Positions 20,720 through 33,526 are shown, counted from the first letter of the stretch. The stretch is DNA of 44,795 nucleotides from Pseudomonadota bacterium (GCA_963204785.1 CAUJHG010000044.1:1-44795); one strand, 5' to 3'. Notes: a model not told the origin generated them from the letters alone. Numbers and translations are program-made.

Positions 20720-21909
20720 GCTGCGAGCCTCGGAATGCCTGCCTGCGCCAGCGCCCTGGCCTCGGCGTCGAGTGCGAGCGCCTCGTCGAGGCTGCCCGGA
20801 GCGGATCGGCTGCCCACCGCCTCCAGGACCCGTTCGACCAGTTCGGCGATCGCGGTGAAGCGCAGCCGGCCGCCCAGGAAGGCGGCGACCGCGAGCTCGT
20901 TGGCGGCATTGAGCACGCAGGGCGCACCGCCGCCGCTGCGCAGCGCCTCGCGCGCCAGTCGCAGGCAGGGGAAGCGCGAGGGATCGGGTGGCTCGAAGTC
21001 GAGCCGCCCGAGCGCGGGAAGGTCGAGCGCGCCGACCCCGCTGTCGATGCGCGCCGGATAGGCGAGCGCATGCGCGATCGGCGTGCGCATGTCCGGATTG
21101 CCGAGCTGGGCGAGCAGCGAGCCGTCGAGGTATTCGACCAGGGAATGGATCACGCTCTGCGGGTGGACCACGATGTCGATCTGCTGCTCCGGCAGACCGA
21201 ACAGGAAGTGCGCCTCGATCAGTTCGAGGCCCTTGTTCATCATCGTCGCCGAATCGACCGAGATCTTGCGCCCCATGCTCCAGTTCGGGTGGGCACAGGC
21301 CTCCTCCGGGCTCACCGTGGCGAGTTCCTGCAGGCTGCGGGAGCGAAACGGCCCGCCCGAGGCGGTGAGCAGGATGCGGCGCACGCCGCCGGCCTGCAGC
21401 GCCGCGGCGTCGGCCTGCGCGGCCGGGGGCAGACACTGGAAGATCGCATTGTGCTCGCTGTCGATCGGCAGCAGCGTGGCGCCGGCGGCGCGCGCCGCGT
21501 CCACGTACAGCCGCCCCGCGGTGACCAGCGCCTCCTTGTTGGCCAGGAGCACGCGTTTGCCCGCGCGGGCGGCCGCGAGCGAGGCCTCGAGCCCGGCGGT
21601 TCCGACGATCGCCGCCATCACCGTGTCGGCCTGTTCGTGGGCGGCAACCCAGGCGAGCGCCTGCGCGCCCTCGAGCACTTCGGTCGCCCCGCTGTCCTGC
21701 GCAAGCAGGCTGCGCAGGCGCGCCGCACGCGGCGCATCGGAAACCACCGCGAACTCGGGCCGGAAACGACGGCACAGCGCAGCCAGTGCGTCGACGCGCT
21801 GGTGGGCCGTCAGCGCGAACACGCGGTAGCGGTCGGGATGCCGCGCGACGACGTCGAGCGTGCTGGTCCCGATCGATCCGGTGGCGCCAAGCACGGTGAT
21901 CGACTGCAT
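20716..21909 (-). CDS. dxr: 1-deoxy-D-xylulose 5-phosphate reductoisomerase
   Basis: This 397-residue enzyme of the MEP isoprenoid pathway converts DXP to MEP with NADPH. The N-terminal nucleotide-binding motif is '[20 protein letters not shown]', with the glycines at residues 8-14. Metal and substrate residues lie in '[15 protein letters not shown]' and '[15 protein letters not shown]'. Downstream motifs are '[20 protein letters not shown]' and '[16 protein letters not shown]'. The ATG at 21909 gives the standard [12 protein letters not shown] start. It follows cdsA by 8 nt. Confidence 0.97.
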   Translation of the reverse strand: MQSITVLGATGSIGTSTLDVVARHPDRYRVFALTAHQRVDALAALCRRFRPEFAVVSDAPRAARLRSLLAQDSGATEVLEGAQALAWVAAHEQADTVMAAIVGTAGLEASLAAARAGKRVLLANKEALVTAGRLYVDAARAAGATLLPIDSEHNAIFQCLPPAAQADAAALQAGGVRRILLTASGGPFRSRSLQELATVSPEEACAHPNWSMGRKISVDSATMMNKGLELIEAHFLFGLPEQQIDIVVHPQSVIHSLVEYLDGSLLAQLGNPDMRTPIAHALAYPARIDSGVGALDLPALGRLDFEPPDPSRFPCLRLAREALRSGGGAPCVLNAANELAVAAFLGGRLRFTAIAELVERVLEAVGSRSAPGSLDEALALDAEARALAQAGIPRLAA

Positions 21910-21917
21910 GGCGGCGA

Positions 21918-22751
21918 TTATCGCAAGAGTTGGTAGATCAGCAGGGCGACGGGCATCGTGGGAATCAGCGCGTCTATCCGGTCGAGCACCCCGCCGTGGC
22001 CGGGCAGGATCCAGCCGCTGTCCTTGACCCCCGCCTCCCGCTTGAGCAGCGACTCGTGCAGGTCGCCCACGATGGAGAGCGCGGCGATCGCCACCAGCGT
22101 CGCCACGGCCGCGACCGGACCCACGCCGCGCACCAGCAGCGCCGGCAGCGCGTCCTGCAGTTGCGGCGCCGGCGCAAGCAGCAGCCCGATCACCGCGACC
22201 GCGAAGAAGCCGCCGATCGCCCCCTCCCAGCTCTTGCCGGGACTGATCGAGGGTGCCAGCTTGCTCCGGCCCAGCGCACGACCGACGAAGTAGGCGGCGA
22301 TGTCCGCCACCCAGATCACCGCCATCGACGACAGCAGCGGGACAGGCCCCAGCAGGCGCAGTTCGTAGAGCGCGAGCCAGCAGCCGAAGAGCAGCACGGC
22401 CGCCAGCAACCCTCCCCCCGGACGCGCGTCGTGCCGGGCCAGCCGGCGCGGCGCAAGCAGCGCCCAGAAGGCGAGCAGCAGCACGCAGCCTGCCTGCACC
22501 AGCATCGGCGGCCACTGCGACTGCGCGCGCCACACCAGGGCCAGCGCGCCTGCGATCAGCACCATCGACACCGCCGGCCAGCCCGATCCGGTCGCACCGC
22601 CCCTGCCCGGCAGCAGTCGCGCCCACTCCCAGGCGCCGACCGCGAGGAAGCCCAGCGTGAGCACCCCCCATGCGATCGGCGGGAAGACGAAGATCGCCGG
22701 CAGCAGGATCGCCAGCAGGACCAGGGCAGTGACGACTCGACGTGCGAGCAT
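21918..22751 (-). CDS. cdsA: Phosphatidate cytidylyltransferase
   Basis: This 277-residue integral membrane enzyme makes CDP-diacylglycerol from phosphatidate and CTP. Hydrophobic segments cover most of the first 200 residues. The CdsA signature is intact in '[20 protein letters not shown]' followed by [17 protein letters not shown]. The upstream frame is open, but the ATG at 22751 ([14 protein letters not shown]) gives the normal length. It lies between uppS and dxr, as in most betaproteobacteria. Confidence 0.95.
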   Translation of the reverse strand: MLARRVVTALVLLAILLPAIFVFPPIAWGVLTLGFLAVGAWEWARLLPGRGGATGSGWPAVSMVLIAGALALVWRAQSQWPPMLVQAGCVLLLAFWALLAPRRLARHDARPGGGLLAAVLLFGCWLALYELRLLGPVPLLSSMAVIWVADIAAYFVGRALGRSKLAPSISPGKSWEGAIGGFFAVAVIGLLLAPAPQLQDALPALLVRGVGPVAAVATLVAIAALSIVGDLHESLLKREAGVKDSGWILPGHGGVLDRIDALIPTMPVALLIYQLLR

Positions 22752-22821
22752 CAGGAACCTCCGCAGGTGGGGCCGCAAGGCGCGGCCTGGATCGGCGCCG
22801 GTGGATCGGCGGCCGGACCGG

Positions 22822-23586
22822 TCATTCTGCGGCGCCGACCTGGGCGCTGGTGCGCCCGAAGCGCCGCTCGCGCTCGCGATAGGAGGCAATCGCCGCGTCC
22901 AGTGCGTTTGCGTCGAAATCGGGCCAGTAGGCGTCGGTGAAGTAGAGCTCGGTGTAGGCGAGCTGCCAGAGCAGGAAATTGCTGACGCGCTGCTCGCCGC
23001 CGGTGCGGATGAACAGATCGGGTTCGGGCGCGTAGGCCATCGCCAGGTAAGGCTCGAACAGTTCGTCATCGAGCGCGCTGGGGTCGCGCGCGAGATCGGG
23101 CCGGGCTGCGAGCAGCCGGCGCATCGCCTGGAGGATGTCCCAGCGACCGCCGTAGTTCGCAGCGATGGTCAGGGTCATCCGGCGGTTGTCCGCGGTGCGC
23201 TCCACTGCCTGGGCGATCAGCTCGCGAAGACGGGGCTCGAAGGCGCCGAGCTCGCCCACCACCATCAGCCGGATGCCGTTGTCGGCCAGCAGCCTCACCT
23301 CGCGCTGAAGCGCCGAAATGAACAGGCGCATCAGCACCGAGACCTCCTCGGCCGGGCGGCGCCAGTTCTCGGAACTGAACGCGAACAGCGTCAGGTACTC
23401 GACGCCCCGCCGCGCGCAGGCATCGACGGTGCCGCGCACCGCCTCCACGCCCTTGGCGTGGCCGGCCACCCTGGGCAGCCGGCGCGAGGTGGCCCAGCGC
23501 CCGTTGCCGTCCATGATGATCGCGACGTGGCGCGGCACGCCCCCGACTTCGGGGACCGCTCGGGTGGTGCTCGTGAATCCGGTCAT
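22822..23586 (-). CDS. uppS: Undecaprenyl diphosphate synthase (cis-prenyltransferase)
   Basis: This 254-residue enzyme extends farnesyl diphosphate to the C55 lipid carrier used for peptidoglycan and O-antigen. The signature '[20 protein letters not shown]' carries catalytic Asp26. The C-terminal substrate motif is '[20 protein letters not shown]'. The start at 23586 overlaps the stop of a possible seven-codon leader ORF. It is 108 nt downstream of frr. Confidence 0.97.
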   Translation of the reverse strand: MTGFTSTTRAVPEVGGVPRHVAIIMDGNGRWATSRRLPRVAGHAKGVEAVRGTVDACARRGVEYLTLFAFSSENWRRPAEEVSVLMRLFISALQREVRLLADNGIRLMVVGELGAFEPRLRELIAQAVERTADNRRMTLTIAANYGGRWDILQAMRRLLAARPDLARDPSALDDELFEPYLAMAYAPEPDLFIRTGGEQRVSNFLLWQLAYTELYFTDAYWPDFDANALDAAIASYRERERRFGRTSAQVGAAE

Positions 23587-23606
23587 GCGCTCTCGGCGAA
23601 AGACAT
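23583..23606 (-). other. Possible seven-codon leader ORF coupled to uppS
   Basis: On the minus strand an ATG at 23606 opens a short frame encoding MSFAESA. Its stop TGA (23583-23585) overlaps the uppS ATG (23584-23586). GGGGAG lies 3 nt before the ATG, closer than ideal. The arrangement would couple uppS translation to that of the minicistron. It may be chance. Confidence 0.25.
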
Positions 23607-23694
23607 GCGCTCCCCAGGAGGTCGCGAAGCGGCTCGGCCGCGACGGCGGCGGCCGCGCGGACGCAGGCGCAAGGCCCGGCCCGCGCCCGGCCCG

Positions 23695-24255
23695 CTAGAC
23701 GGTCATGATCTCCTGCTCCTTCGCCGCAAGGATCTTGTCGATCTCGAGGATGCAGCGGTCGGTGAGCTTCTGGATCTCGTCCTGGGCGCGGCGTTCGTCG
23801 TCCTCGGAGATCGTCTTGTCCTTGAGCATCTTCTTGAGCTGGTCGTTGGCCTCGCGACGCAGGTTGCGCACCGCCACCTTCGCGTGCTCGGCCTCGCCCT
23901 TGACCACCTTGGTGAGCTCGCGGCGACGCTCCTCGGACAGCGGCGGCATGGGCACCCGGATCAGTTCGCCGACCATCGACGGGTTCAGACCGAGGTCGGA
24001 CTCCCGGATGGCCTTGTCGATCGGCTGAGCCATGCTCTTCTCCCAGGGGCTCACGCCCAGCGTGCGCGCATCGAGCAGCGTCACGTTGGCCACCTGGGAG
24101 ATCGGCACCATGCTGCCGTAGTAGTCGACCTGGACGTGATCGAGGATCGCCGGCGTGGGCCGGCCGGTGCGGATCCTGCTGAGACTGGTCCGCAGCGAAT
24201 CGATCGACTTGTGCATCTTCTGGTCGGCAGCCTGCCTGACCTCGGCAACACTCAT
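23695..24255 (-). CDS. frr: Ribosome recycling factor
   Basis: This 186-residue protein, with EF-G, splits the post-termination ribosome. Typical motifs are present: '[20 protein letters not shown]' in the first long helix, '[20 protein letters not shown]' in the beta domain, and a helical C-terminal arm with '[18 protein letters not shown]'. Length is exactly typical. It follows pyrH by about 34 nt in the rpsB-tsf-pyrH-frr order conserved across bacteria. Confidence 0.98.
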   Translation of the reverse strand: MSVAEVRQAADQKMHKSIDSLRTSLSRIRTGRPTPAILDHVQVDYYGSMVPISQVANVTLLDARTLGVSPWEKSMAQPIDKAIRESDLGLNPSMVGELIRVPMPPLSEERRRELTKVVKGEAEHAKVAVRNLRREANDQLKKMLKDKTISEDDERRAQDEIQKLTDRCILEIDKILAAKEQEIMTV

Positions 24256-24289
24256 CTGGACTCCTCTGTGCGATTTCCGGCGCAGGCGA

Positions 24290-25060
24290 TCAGACGTGCA
24301 CCAGCGTGCCTTCGTCCTCGCCGAGCATCACCCGGCGCAGCGCGCCCTCCTTGAAGATCGAGAACACCTTGATCGGCAGCCGCTGATCGCGGCAGAGCGC
24401 GAACGCGGTCGCGTCCATGACCTTCAGGTTGCGGGCGATCGCCTCGTCGAAGCCGATTGTCTGGTAACGCTGGGCGGTCGGATCGACGGCCGGGTCCGCG
24501 CTGTAGACGCCGTCGACCTTGGTGGCCTTGAGCACGATCTCGGCGCCGATCTCGGCGCCCCGCAGGGCAGCCGCGGTGTCGGTCGTGAAGAAGGGGTTGC
24601 CGGTGCCCGCGGCGAAGATCACGACCTTGCGCTCCTCGAGGTAGCGCAGCGCCTTCGGGCGGATGTAGGGTTCGACCACCTGCTCGATCTTCAGCGCCGA
24701 CTGCACGCGCGCAGTGACGCCGACCTGGCGCAGGGCGTCCTGCAGGGCGAGCGAGTTCATCACGGTTGCGAGCATGCCCATGTAGTCGGCAGTGGCCCGG
24801 TCCATTCCGCCGGCGCCCAGCGCGACGCCGCGGAAGATGTTGCCCCCGCCGATCACCACCGCCAGCTCGACGCCGAGCGCGACGACGTCGGCGATCTCGC
24901 GGACCATCCGTTCGATGGTGGCCTGGTTGATGCCGTAGGCGTCGTCGCCCATCAGCGCTTCACCGGACAGCTTCAGGAGCGCCCGCCGATAGGCAGGGCG
25001 CGCCGCGGGAGCCGCCTCGGAAGACGACGTTGCCTGGACCACCGCTGGACTGGTACTCAC
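24290..25060 (-). CDS. pyrH: UMP kinase
   Basis: This 256-residue amino-acid-kinase-fold enzyme phosphorylates UMP to UDP and is allosterically controlled by GTP and UTP in bacteria. Conserved segments are '[20 protein letters not shown]' near residue 25, '[12 protein letters not shown]', '[20 protein letters not shown]' and '[13 protein letters not shown]'. The first 20 or so residues ([20 protein letters not shown]) are an alanine/serine-rich extension not seen in E. coli. No internal start before the core was identified. Confidence 0.97.
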   Translation of the reverse strand: MSTSPAVVQATSSSEAAPAARPAYRRALLKLSGEALMGDDAYGINQATIERMVREIADVVALGVELAVVIGGGNIFRGVALGAGGMDRATADYMGMLATVMNSLALQDALRQVGVTARVQSALKIEQVVEPYIRPKALRYLEERKVVIFAAGTGNPFFTTDTAAALRGAEIGAEIVLKATKVDGVYSADPAVDPTAQRYQTIGFDEAIARNLKVMDATAFALCRDQRLPIKVFSIFKEGALRRVMLGEDEGTLVHV

Positions 25061-25114
25061 CGCTGCGCTCTCCCTGCCGACGACCGGAGATTCTATCGTC
25101 GAATCCCCGGACGC

Positions 25115-26014
25115 TCAGCGCCCGGCGGCCGCGGCGGCCGCCTGCGCCGCCACCTCGGCGGCGAAGTCGCCGGACTTCTTCTCGATGCCCTCGCCGACCA
25201 CGTACAGGACGAAGGAGGCGACCGAAGCACCCCGGGCGGCGAGCAGCTGCTCCACCGTCTGCTTGCCGTCCTCGGCCTTCACGAAGACCTGGCCCAGCAG
25301 GGTGACGTCCTTCAGGTACTTCTGCACCGTGCCGTCGGCAATCTTCGCGAGCATCGCCTCCGGCTTGCCGGACTCGCGCGCCTTCTCGATCGCGATCCGG
25401 CGTTCGGCCTCCAGCAGCTCGGCCGGGACGCCCGAGGCGTCGAGCGACTTCGGCTTGGATGCGGCGATGTGCATGGCCAGATCGCGCGCGAGCTGCTCGT
25501 CACCGCCGACCAGGTCCACCAGCACGCCGATGCGCGCGCCGCCGTGCACGTAGGACGCCAGCCGCCCCGTCGCCTCGATCCGCTGGAAGCGACGGATCGA
25601 CAGGTTCTCGCCGATCTTGCCGATCAGCGCGGTGCGCACGGCCTCGACGGGCTGGCCATCGATGGTCAGCGCCGACAGCGCGGCGACGTCGGCCGGCGCC
25701 TGCTCGGCCACCAGCCCGGCGAGCTTCGCGCTCAGCGCGAGGAAGTCGTCGTTCTTGGCGACGAAGTCGGTTTCGCAGTTGATCTCGACGATCGCCCCGA
25801 CCTTGCCGTCCGCGGAGAGCTTCATCCCCACGACACCCTCGGCAGTCACGCGGGCCGCGGCCTTGCTGGCCTTGTTGCCCAGCTTGACGCGCAGGATCTC
25901 CTCGGCCTTGGCGATGTCGCCACCGGCCTCGGTGAGGGCCTTCTTGCATTCCATCATCGGCGCGTCGGTCTTCTCGCGCAGTTCCTTGACCATTCCAGCG
26001 GTGATTTCCGCCAT
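25115..26014 (-). CDS. tsf: Translation elongation factor Ts
   Basis: This 299-residue guanine nucleotide exchange factor recharges EF-Tu. The N-terminal UBA-like domain is '[20 protein letters not shown]'. The EF-Tu contact motif TDFVAKN occurs in '[18 protein letters not shown]'. The core and dimerisation subdomains follow, with an alanine-rich tail ([13 protein letters not shown]). It is downstream of rpsB and separated from it by a terminator-like hairpin. Confidence 0.98.
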   Translation of the reverse strand: MAEITAGMVKELREKTDAPMMECKKALTEAGGDIAKAEEILRVKLGNKASKAAARVTAEGVVGMKLSADGKVGAIVEINCETDFVAKNDDFLALSAKLAGLVAEQAPADVAALSALTIDGQPVEAVRTALIGKIGENLSIRRFQRIEATGRLASYVHGGARIGVLVDLVGGDEQLARDLAMHIAASKPKSLDASGVPAELLEAERRIAIEKARESGKPEAMLAKIADGTVQKYLKDVTLLGQVFVKAEDGKQTVEQLLAARGASVASFVLYVVGEGIEKKSGDFAAEVAAQAAAAAAGR

Positions 26015-26105
26015 CTCTCATCGCTCCTGTGCCCGGGCCACGTCGTCGCGCGACGGGCCGCCTGTGAGTTGCGCCGCAGCGCCACCGCTGCGGCGCTGCC
26101 CTACG

Positions 26106-26130
26106 AAAAAGGGGCTGTCGTGACAGCCCC
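26106..26130 (-). terminator. Rho-independent terminator or attenuator between rpsB and tsf
   Basis: On the minus strand GGGGCTGTC pairs with GACAGCCCC (arms 26122-26130 and 26111-26119) and is followed directly by TTTTT (26110-26106). This is a complete intrinsic terminator in the rpsB-to-tsf direction, 91 nt before the tsf start. Since tsf has no obvious promoter of its own in the gap, partial read-through is likely. E. coli also has a terminator-like attenuating structure between these genes. Confidence 0.8.
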
Positions 26131-26184
26131 GTGCTCAGGTGACCGGGCGCCGCCGCTGCGGCGCGCCGGACGCCTCGGGGGCCC

Positions 26185-26931
26185 TCAGGCCTCCTCGCCG
26201 TCGATCTCGACGAACTCCTCGTCGGAGTCGGGCGCGACGATGTCCTGCAGCGAGGTGTTGCGGCCCTCGATCACCGCGTCGGCGATGCCGCGCGCATAGA
26301 GCCGGATCGCCTTGCCGGAGTCGTCGTTGCCGGGAATGACGTAGTCGATGCCCACCGGCGAGTGATTGGTGTCGACCACTGCCACGATCGGGATGCCGAG
26401 CTTGTTGGCCTCGGTGATCGCGATCTTGTGGTAGCCGACGTCGATCACGAAGATGGCGTCGGGAAGGCTGCCCATGTCCTTGATGCCGCCGAGGCTCTCC
26501 TCGAGCTTGGTCAGCTCGCGCTGGAACATCAGCGCTTCCTTCTTGGACATGCGCTCGACGCCGCCGTCGGCGACCGTGGCTTCCATGTCCTTCAGGCGCT
26601 TGATCGAGGTCTTGACCGTCTTGAAGTTGGTCAGCATGCCGCCGAGCCAGCGCTGATCGATGTAGGGCATTCCGGCGCGTGCAGCCTCCTCGGCGACGAT
26701 CTCGCGCGCCTGGCGCTTGGTGCCGACGAACAGGATGGTGCCCCGATTGGCCGCGAGCTGGCGCACGTACTTCGCAGCCTCCTGGTATTTGACCAGGGTC
26801 TTCTCGAGATTGACGATGTGGATCTTGTTGCGATGGCCGAAGATGTACGGGGCCATCTTCGGGTGCCAGAAGCGAGTCTGGTGGCCGAAGTGGACACCGG
26901 CCTCCAGCATCTCGCGCATGGTGACGGACAT
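26185..26931 (-). CDS. rpsB: 30S ribosomal protein S2
   Basis: This 248-residue protein of the small subunit shows '[20 protein letters not shown]' at the N-terminus and '[20 protein letters not shown]'. The later motif is '[20 protein letters not shown]'. The C-terminus is acidic ([15 protein letters not shown]). GGAG lies about 9 nt before the ATG at 26931. It is the first gene of the long minus-strand block and is divergent from map, the common bacterial arrangement. Confidence 0.98.
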   Translation of the reverse strand: MSVTMREMLEAGVHFGHQTRFWHPKMAPYIFGHRNKIHIVNLEKTLVKYQEAAKYVRQLAANRGTILFVGTKRQAREIVAEEAARAGMPYIDQRWLGGMLTNFKTVKTSIKRLKDMEATVADGGVERMSKKEALMFQRELTKLEESLGGIKDMGSLPDAIFVIDVGYHKIAITEANKLGIPIVAVVDTNHSPVGIDYVIPGNDDSGKAIRLYARGIADAVIEGRNTSLQDIVAPDSDEEFVEIDGEEA

Positions 26932-26993
26932 GGATCTAGACTCCGATCAGGGTTGGGACTGACGCGCCCGTCTGCCATGCCGGCCCGGGCACC

Positions 26994-27008
26994 CGAGGCG
27001 CAGCCTCG
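26994..27008 (-). other. Hairpin in the rpsB leader
   Basis: CGAGGC and GCCTCG form a 6-bp stem with a 3-nt loop about 65 nt upstream of the rpsB start. In other bacteria S2 represses its own operon by binding leader RNA structure, so a regulatory role is possible. I see no match to a specific known leader motif. Confidence 0.3.
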
Positions 27009-27056
27009 TGGCGATCCGCAAACCGGCGCGGACCCTAGATGCCGGGCGCGCGCTTT

Positions 27057-27083
27057 TTTCACTGCTTCGATTTCACTGCTTCG
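27057..27083. repeat. 13-bp tandem direct repeat in the map/rpsB spacer
   Basis: TTTCACTGCTTCG occurs at 27057-27069 and 27071-27083 with one base between them. It follows a run of six T at 27054-27059. The repeat lies in the presumed upstream region of rpsB and could be a regulator-binding tandem site or a simple duplication. Confidence 0.75.
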
Positions 27084-27179
27084 TTCAGCCGCCAGGTTCG
27101 GCAAGACCCGTGCACGCAGCACCGCAAAGCCCTCCCCCAAGCCTGTGCCCGCTTCCGAGCCAAGCCTGCGCAGCTAACC

Positions 27180-27185
27180 TATAAT
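27180..27185 (+). promoter_or_regulatory. map -10 element adjacent to the start codon
   Basis: A perfect TATAAT ends 6 nt before the map ATG (27192). Initiation about 7 nt downstream would begin at the start codon itself, and no Shine-Dalgarno sequence exists in the 20 nt upstream. The minus strand of the same island contains TATGAT, so the element may fire in both directions. No clear -35 was found. Confidence 0.5.
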
Positions 27186-27191
27186 CATAGC

Positions 27192-28001
27192 ATGACGATC
27201 GAAATCAAGACCAGCGAAGACATTGCCGCCATGCGCCTGGCCGGCCGGCTCGCCGCCGAGGTGCTCGACTACATCACTGCGTTCGTGAAGCCCGGGGTCA
27301 CCACCGGAGAGCTCGACCGGCTCTGCCACGAGTACATGGTCGACGTGCAGGGCACGGTGCCGGCGCCGCTGAACTACGCGCCCCCCGGCTACCGGCCCTA
27401 CCCCAAGTCGATCTGCACCTCGGTTAACCACCAGGTCTGCCACGGCATCCCGGGCGACAAGGTCCTCAAGAGCGGTGACATCATGAACATCGACGTCACC
27501 GTGATCAAGGACGGCTACCACGGCGACACCAGCCGGATGTTCCTGGTGGGACAGCCCTCGGTGGCCGCGCGCAGGCTCTGCGAAGTCACCTACGAGTGCA
27601 TGTGGCTGGGAATCGAGCAGGTGCGTCCCGGCGCCACCGTCGGTGACATCGGCCACGCGATCCAGCGGCACGCCGAGGCCAGGGGCTACTCGGTGGTGCG
27701 GGAATTCTGCGGCCACGGAATCGGCAGGCAGTTCCACGAGGAACCACAGATCCTCCACTACGGGCGCCCCGGCACCGGCGAGCGCCTCGAGGCCGGGATG
27801 ATCTTCACGGTCGAGCCGATGATCAACGCCGGGCGCCGCGAAGTGCGCGACCTCGCCGACGGCTGGACCATCGTGACCAAGGACCACAGCCTGTCGGCGC
27901 AGTGGGAGCACACGGTGCTCGTGACGGCCGACGGCTACGAGATCATGACCGCCTCGGCGGGTGCTCCGGAACGACCTGCGCTTGCGGCGCGGGCAGCCTG
28001 A
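27192..28001 (+). CDS. map: Methionine aminopeptidase, type I
   Basis: This 269-residue metalloprotease removes the initiator methionine. The pita-bread fold motifs are present: 'SICTSVNHQVCHGIPGDKVL' with the first histidine, 'IMNIDVTVIKDGYHGDTSRM' with two metal aspartates, 'GHGIGRQFHEEPQILHYG' and 'IFTVEPMINAG'. It is class I without a zinc-finger extension. The ATG at 27192 gives the usual start (MTIEIKTSEDIAAMRLAG). It lacks a Shine-Dalgarno sequence, consistent with a leaderless message. glnD follows 24 nt later. Confidence 0.97.
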   Translation: MTIEIKTSEDIAAMRLAGRLAAEVLDYITAFVKPGVTTGELDRLCHEYMVDVQGTVPAPLNYAPPGYRPYPKSICTSVNHQVCHGIPGDKVLKSGDIMNIDVTVIKDGYHGDTSRMFLVGQPSVAARRLCEVTYECMWLGIEQVRPGATVGDIGHAIQRHAEARGYSVVREFCGHGIGRQFHEEPQILHYGRPGTGERLEAGMIFTVEPMINAGRREVRDLADGWTIVTKDHSLSAQWEHTVLVTADGYEIMTASAGAPERPALAARAA

Positions 28002-28025
28002 GCGTTCGCGCCAGGGCGGGCGCCC

Positions 28026-30596
28026 ATGCAGGTCTTCGAGCCCGGAACGCTCGCCCGCCTGCGCAGCGCGCACCGGGCTCGCTGCGATGCGCTGATCGAC
28101 TCCTTCCGCGCGCACCTCGATCCCGACCGCCTGCTGCGCGGGCTGTCCGCCGCCACCGACGCCACCGTCCGTGAGCTCTGGCGGGGCACCGGGCTGGGCG
28201 CCGACACGCTGATCGTCGCGGTCGGCGGTTACGGGCGCGGCGAGATCTTCCCCCATTCCGACGTCGACCTGCTGATCCTCACCCAGGGAGCCCCGGACGT
28301 GGCGCAGCGCGCCGCGATCGAAGGCTTCGTCGGCGCCTGCTGGGACGCCGGGCTGGCGATCAGTCACAGCGTGCGCACGCCCGGGCAGTGCATGGAGGAG
28401 GCCGCGGCCGACCTCACGGTCCAGACCAGCCTCCTGGAGGCACGGCTGCTGGCCGGCAGCCGGGAACTCCACGACCACCTGCTGCAGCGGCTGTCTGCTG
28501 CGCGCGATCCGGGCGACTTCTTCCGCGGCAAGTGCGCCGAGATGCGCCAGCGCCACGTGAAGTACGACGACACTCCCTACAGCCTCGAGCCCAACACGAA
28601 GGAGAGCCCCGGCGGGCTGCGCGACCTGCACGTGGTGACCTGGTCCGCGCGCGCTGCCGGCTTCGGCCATCGCTGGCGCGATCTCGCGCAGCGCGGGCTG
28701 GCGACGCAGCAGGAGGCGCGTGCGCTGGCGCGCAGCGAGCGCACCCTGAAGCGGATCCGCGCCTGCTTGCACATCGTTTCCGGGCGCCGCGACGATCGCC
28801 TGGTGTTCGATCTGCAGGCGATGGTCGCCTCGATGCTGCGCCTGCATCCCGGTGATGCCCGCAAGGCGTCCGAGGAGCTGATGACGCGCTACTTCCGGGC
28901 AGCCAAGCAGGTGACGCAGCTCAGCGCGGTGCTGCTGCAGAACCTGGAGACCGCGCTGTTTGCGCAGGTGGGCAGCGCGACCGCGCACATCGACTGCGAG
29001 TTCCAGAGCCGGCGCGGACTGCTCGACGCGATCGACCCCGCCCTGTTCGAGAGCGACCCCGCCGCCATCCTGCGCGCCTTCCTGCTGGTCGAGCAGCACC
29101 CCGGGCTCGAGGGGATGAGCGCACCGACGCTGCGGGCGATCTGGCACGCCCGGCTGCGCATCGACGCCGCCTTCCGCAGCGATCCGGGCAACCGCGCGCT
29201 GTTCCTGAGCATCCTGCAGCAGCCGCGCGGCGTGACGCGGGCGCTGCGACGCATGAACCAGTGGTCGGTGCTGGGCCGCTACCTGCCGGCCTTCCGCAGG
29301 ATCGTCGGCCGGATGCAGCACGACCTGTTCCACGTCTACACCGTCGACCAGCACATCCTGATGGTCGTGCGCAACCTGCGCCGCTTCGCGCAGGACGAGC
29401 ACGCGCACGAGTACCCGTTCTGCAGCCAGCTCATGGCCTCGGTCCCGAAGCCCTGGCTGCTCTACCTCGCCGCGCTCTTCCACGACATCGCCAAGGGGCG
29501 CGGCGGCGACCACTCGCTGCTGGGCGCCCGCGAGGCGGCGCGCTTCTGCCGGCTGCACGCGATCGACCCCGAGGACTGCGCGCTGGTGGTCTTCCTGGTC
29601 GAGCAGCACCTGACGATGTCCTCGGTGGCGCAGAAGCAGGATCTCTCCGACCCCGAAGTGATCAGGCGCTTCGCCAGGCTGGTGGGCAGCGTGGAGCGGC
29701 TGGTGGCGCTCTACCTGCTCACGGTGGCGGACATCCGCGGCACCAGCCCGAAGGTGTGGAACGCCTGGAAAGGGAAACTGCTGCAGGACCTCTTCGAGCT
29801 GACCCGCCGGGAGCTCGAGGGCCAGACCCCGGAGGCGGGGTCGCGGGTCGACGCGCTGCGGCGCGAGGCACGGCGCACGCTGAACCTCTATGCGCTGTCC
29901 GAGGACCGCTACGAGCGGCTCTGGTCGAAGCTCGACGCCGGCTATTTCCTGCGCAACGACGCCAACGACGTCGCCTGGCACACGCGGGTGCTGCACGCCA
30001 AGGCGGCAACCGAGACGCCGGTGGTGCGCGCGCGCCTTGCGCCGATCGGCGAAGGCTTCCAGGTGGTGGTCTACGCGAAGGACCAGCCGGAACTGTTCGC
30101 CCGCATCTGCGGCTACTTCGACCGCAAGAACCTCTCGGTGCTCGACGCGCGGATCCACACGACGCACGACGGCTACGCACTCGACAGCTTCCTGGTCGTC
30201 GACCCCTCGGGCCAGGGGGCGCACTACCGGGACATCCTCACGCTGGTGGAGGCGGAACTGGGCGAGCGGTTGCGGCTGGGCGGCGAGCTCGCACCGCCGG
30301 TCCTGGGCCGCAGCTCACGCCGCTCGCGGCACTTCCCGATCGCCCCGCGGGTGGAACTGCGCCCGGACGAACGTGGCGGGCACTACCTGCTGTCGGTCAC
30401 CGCGAACGACCGCACCGGCCTGCTCTACAGCATCGCGCGGGTGCTCGGGCAGCACGGGGTGAATCTCTACACGGCCCGGATCACGACCCTGGGCGAGCGC
30501 GTCGAGGACGTGTTCGTGGTCGATGCGCCCGAACTGGCCGCGCCCAGGGCCCGGCTGCGACTGGAGAGCGACCTCCTCGCTGCGCTGCAGGGCTGA
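28026..30596 (+). CDS. glnD: PII uridylyltransferase / uridylyl-removing enzyme
   Basis: This 856-residue nitrogen sensor modifies PII proteins according to glutamine level. Domains in order: nucleotidyltransferase with 'GGYGRGEIFPHSDVDLLIL' (glycines from residue 67, catalytic Asp79 and Asp81), a PII-uridylyl helical region, an HD domain with 'LFHDIAKGRGGDHSLLGA' (His486, Asp487), and two ACT domains starting near residues 680 and 786 ('VTANDRTGLLYSIARVLGQH'). All key residues are present, so both activities should be retained. It is co-directional with map and convergent with the phosphorylase gene. Confidence 0.98.
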   Translation: MQVFEPGTLARLRSAHRARCDALIDSFRAHLDPDRLLRGLSAATDATVRELWRGTGLGADTLIVAVGGYGRGEIFPHSDVDLLILTQGAPDVAQRAAIEGFVGACWDAGLAISHSVRTPGQCMEEAAADLTVQTSLLEARLLAGSRELHDHLLQRLSAARDPGDFFRGKCAEMRQRHVKYDDTPYSLEPNTKESPGGLRDLHVVTWSARAAGFGHRWRDLAQRGLATQQEARALARSERTLKRIRACLHIVSGRRDDRLVFDLQAMVASMLRLHPGDARKASEELMTRYFRAAKQVTQLSAVLLQNLETALFAQVGSATAHIDCEFQSRRGLLDAIDPALFESDPAAILRAFLLVEQHPGLEGMSAPTLRAIWHARLRIDAAFRSDPGNRALFLSILQQPRGVTRALRRMNQWSVLGRYLPAFRRIVGRMQHDLFHVYTVDQHILMVVRNLRRFAQDEHAHEYPFCSQLMASVPKPWLLYLAALFHDIAKGRGGDHSLLGAREAARFCRLHAIDPEDCALVVFLVEQHLTMSSVAQKQDLSDPEVIRRFARLVGSVERLVALYLLTVADIRGTSPKVWNAWKGKLLQDLFELTRRELEGQTPEAGSRVDALRREARRTLNLYALSEDRYERLWSKLDAGYFLRNDANDVAWHTRVLHAKAATETPVVRARLAPIGEGFQVVVYAKDQPELFARICGYFDRKNLSVLDARIHTTHDGYALDSFLVVDPSGQGAHYRDILTLVEAELGERLRLGGELAPPVLGRSSRRSRHFPIAPRVELRPDERGGHYLLSVTANDRTGLLYSIARVLGQHGVNLYTARITTLGERVEDVFVVDAPELAAPRARLRLESDLLAALQG

Positions 30597-30614
30597 GTCC
30601 CCCGCGGGCCGGGA

Positions 30615-30616
<2 letters not shown>
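30596..30616. terminator. Possible bidirectional hairpin between glnD and the phosphorylase gene
   Basis: AGTCCC (30596-30601) and GGGACT (30611-30616) flank a GC-rich centre in the 18-bp gap between the two convergent stops. There is no T-run on either side, so this is a weak candidate. Confidence 0.3.

Positions 30617-33526
<2,910 letters not shown>

Noticed and set aside
27174..30224. A 1016-codon open frame on the minus strand across map and glnD
   Set aside because: Both genes on the plus strand are intact and recognisable. The antisense product is low-complexity, with no domain, start signal or neighbour supporting it.
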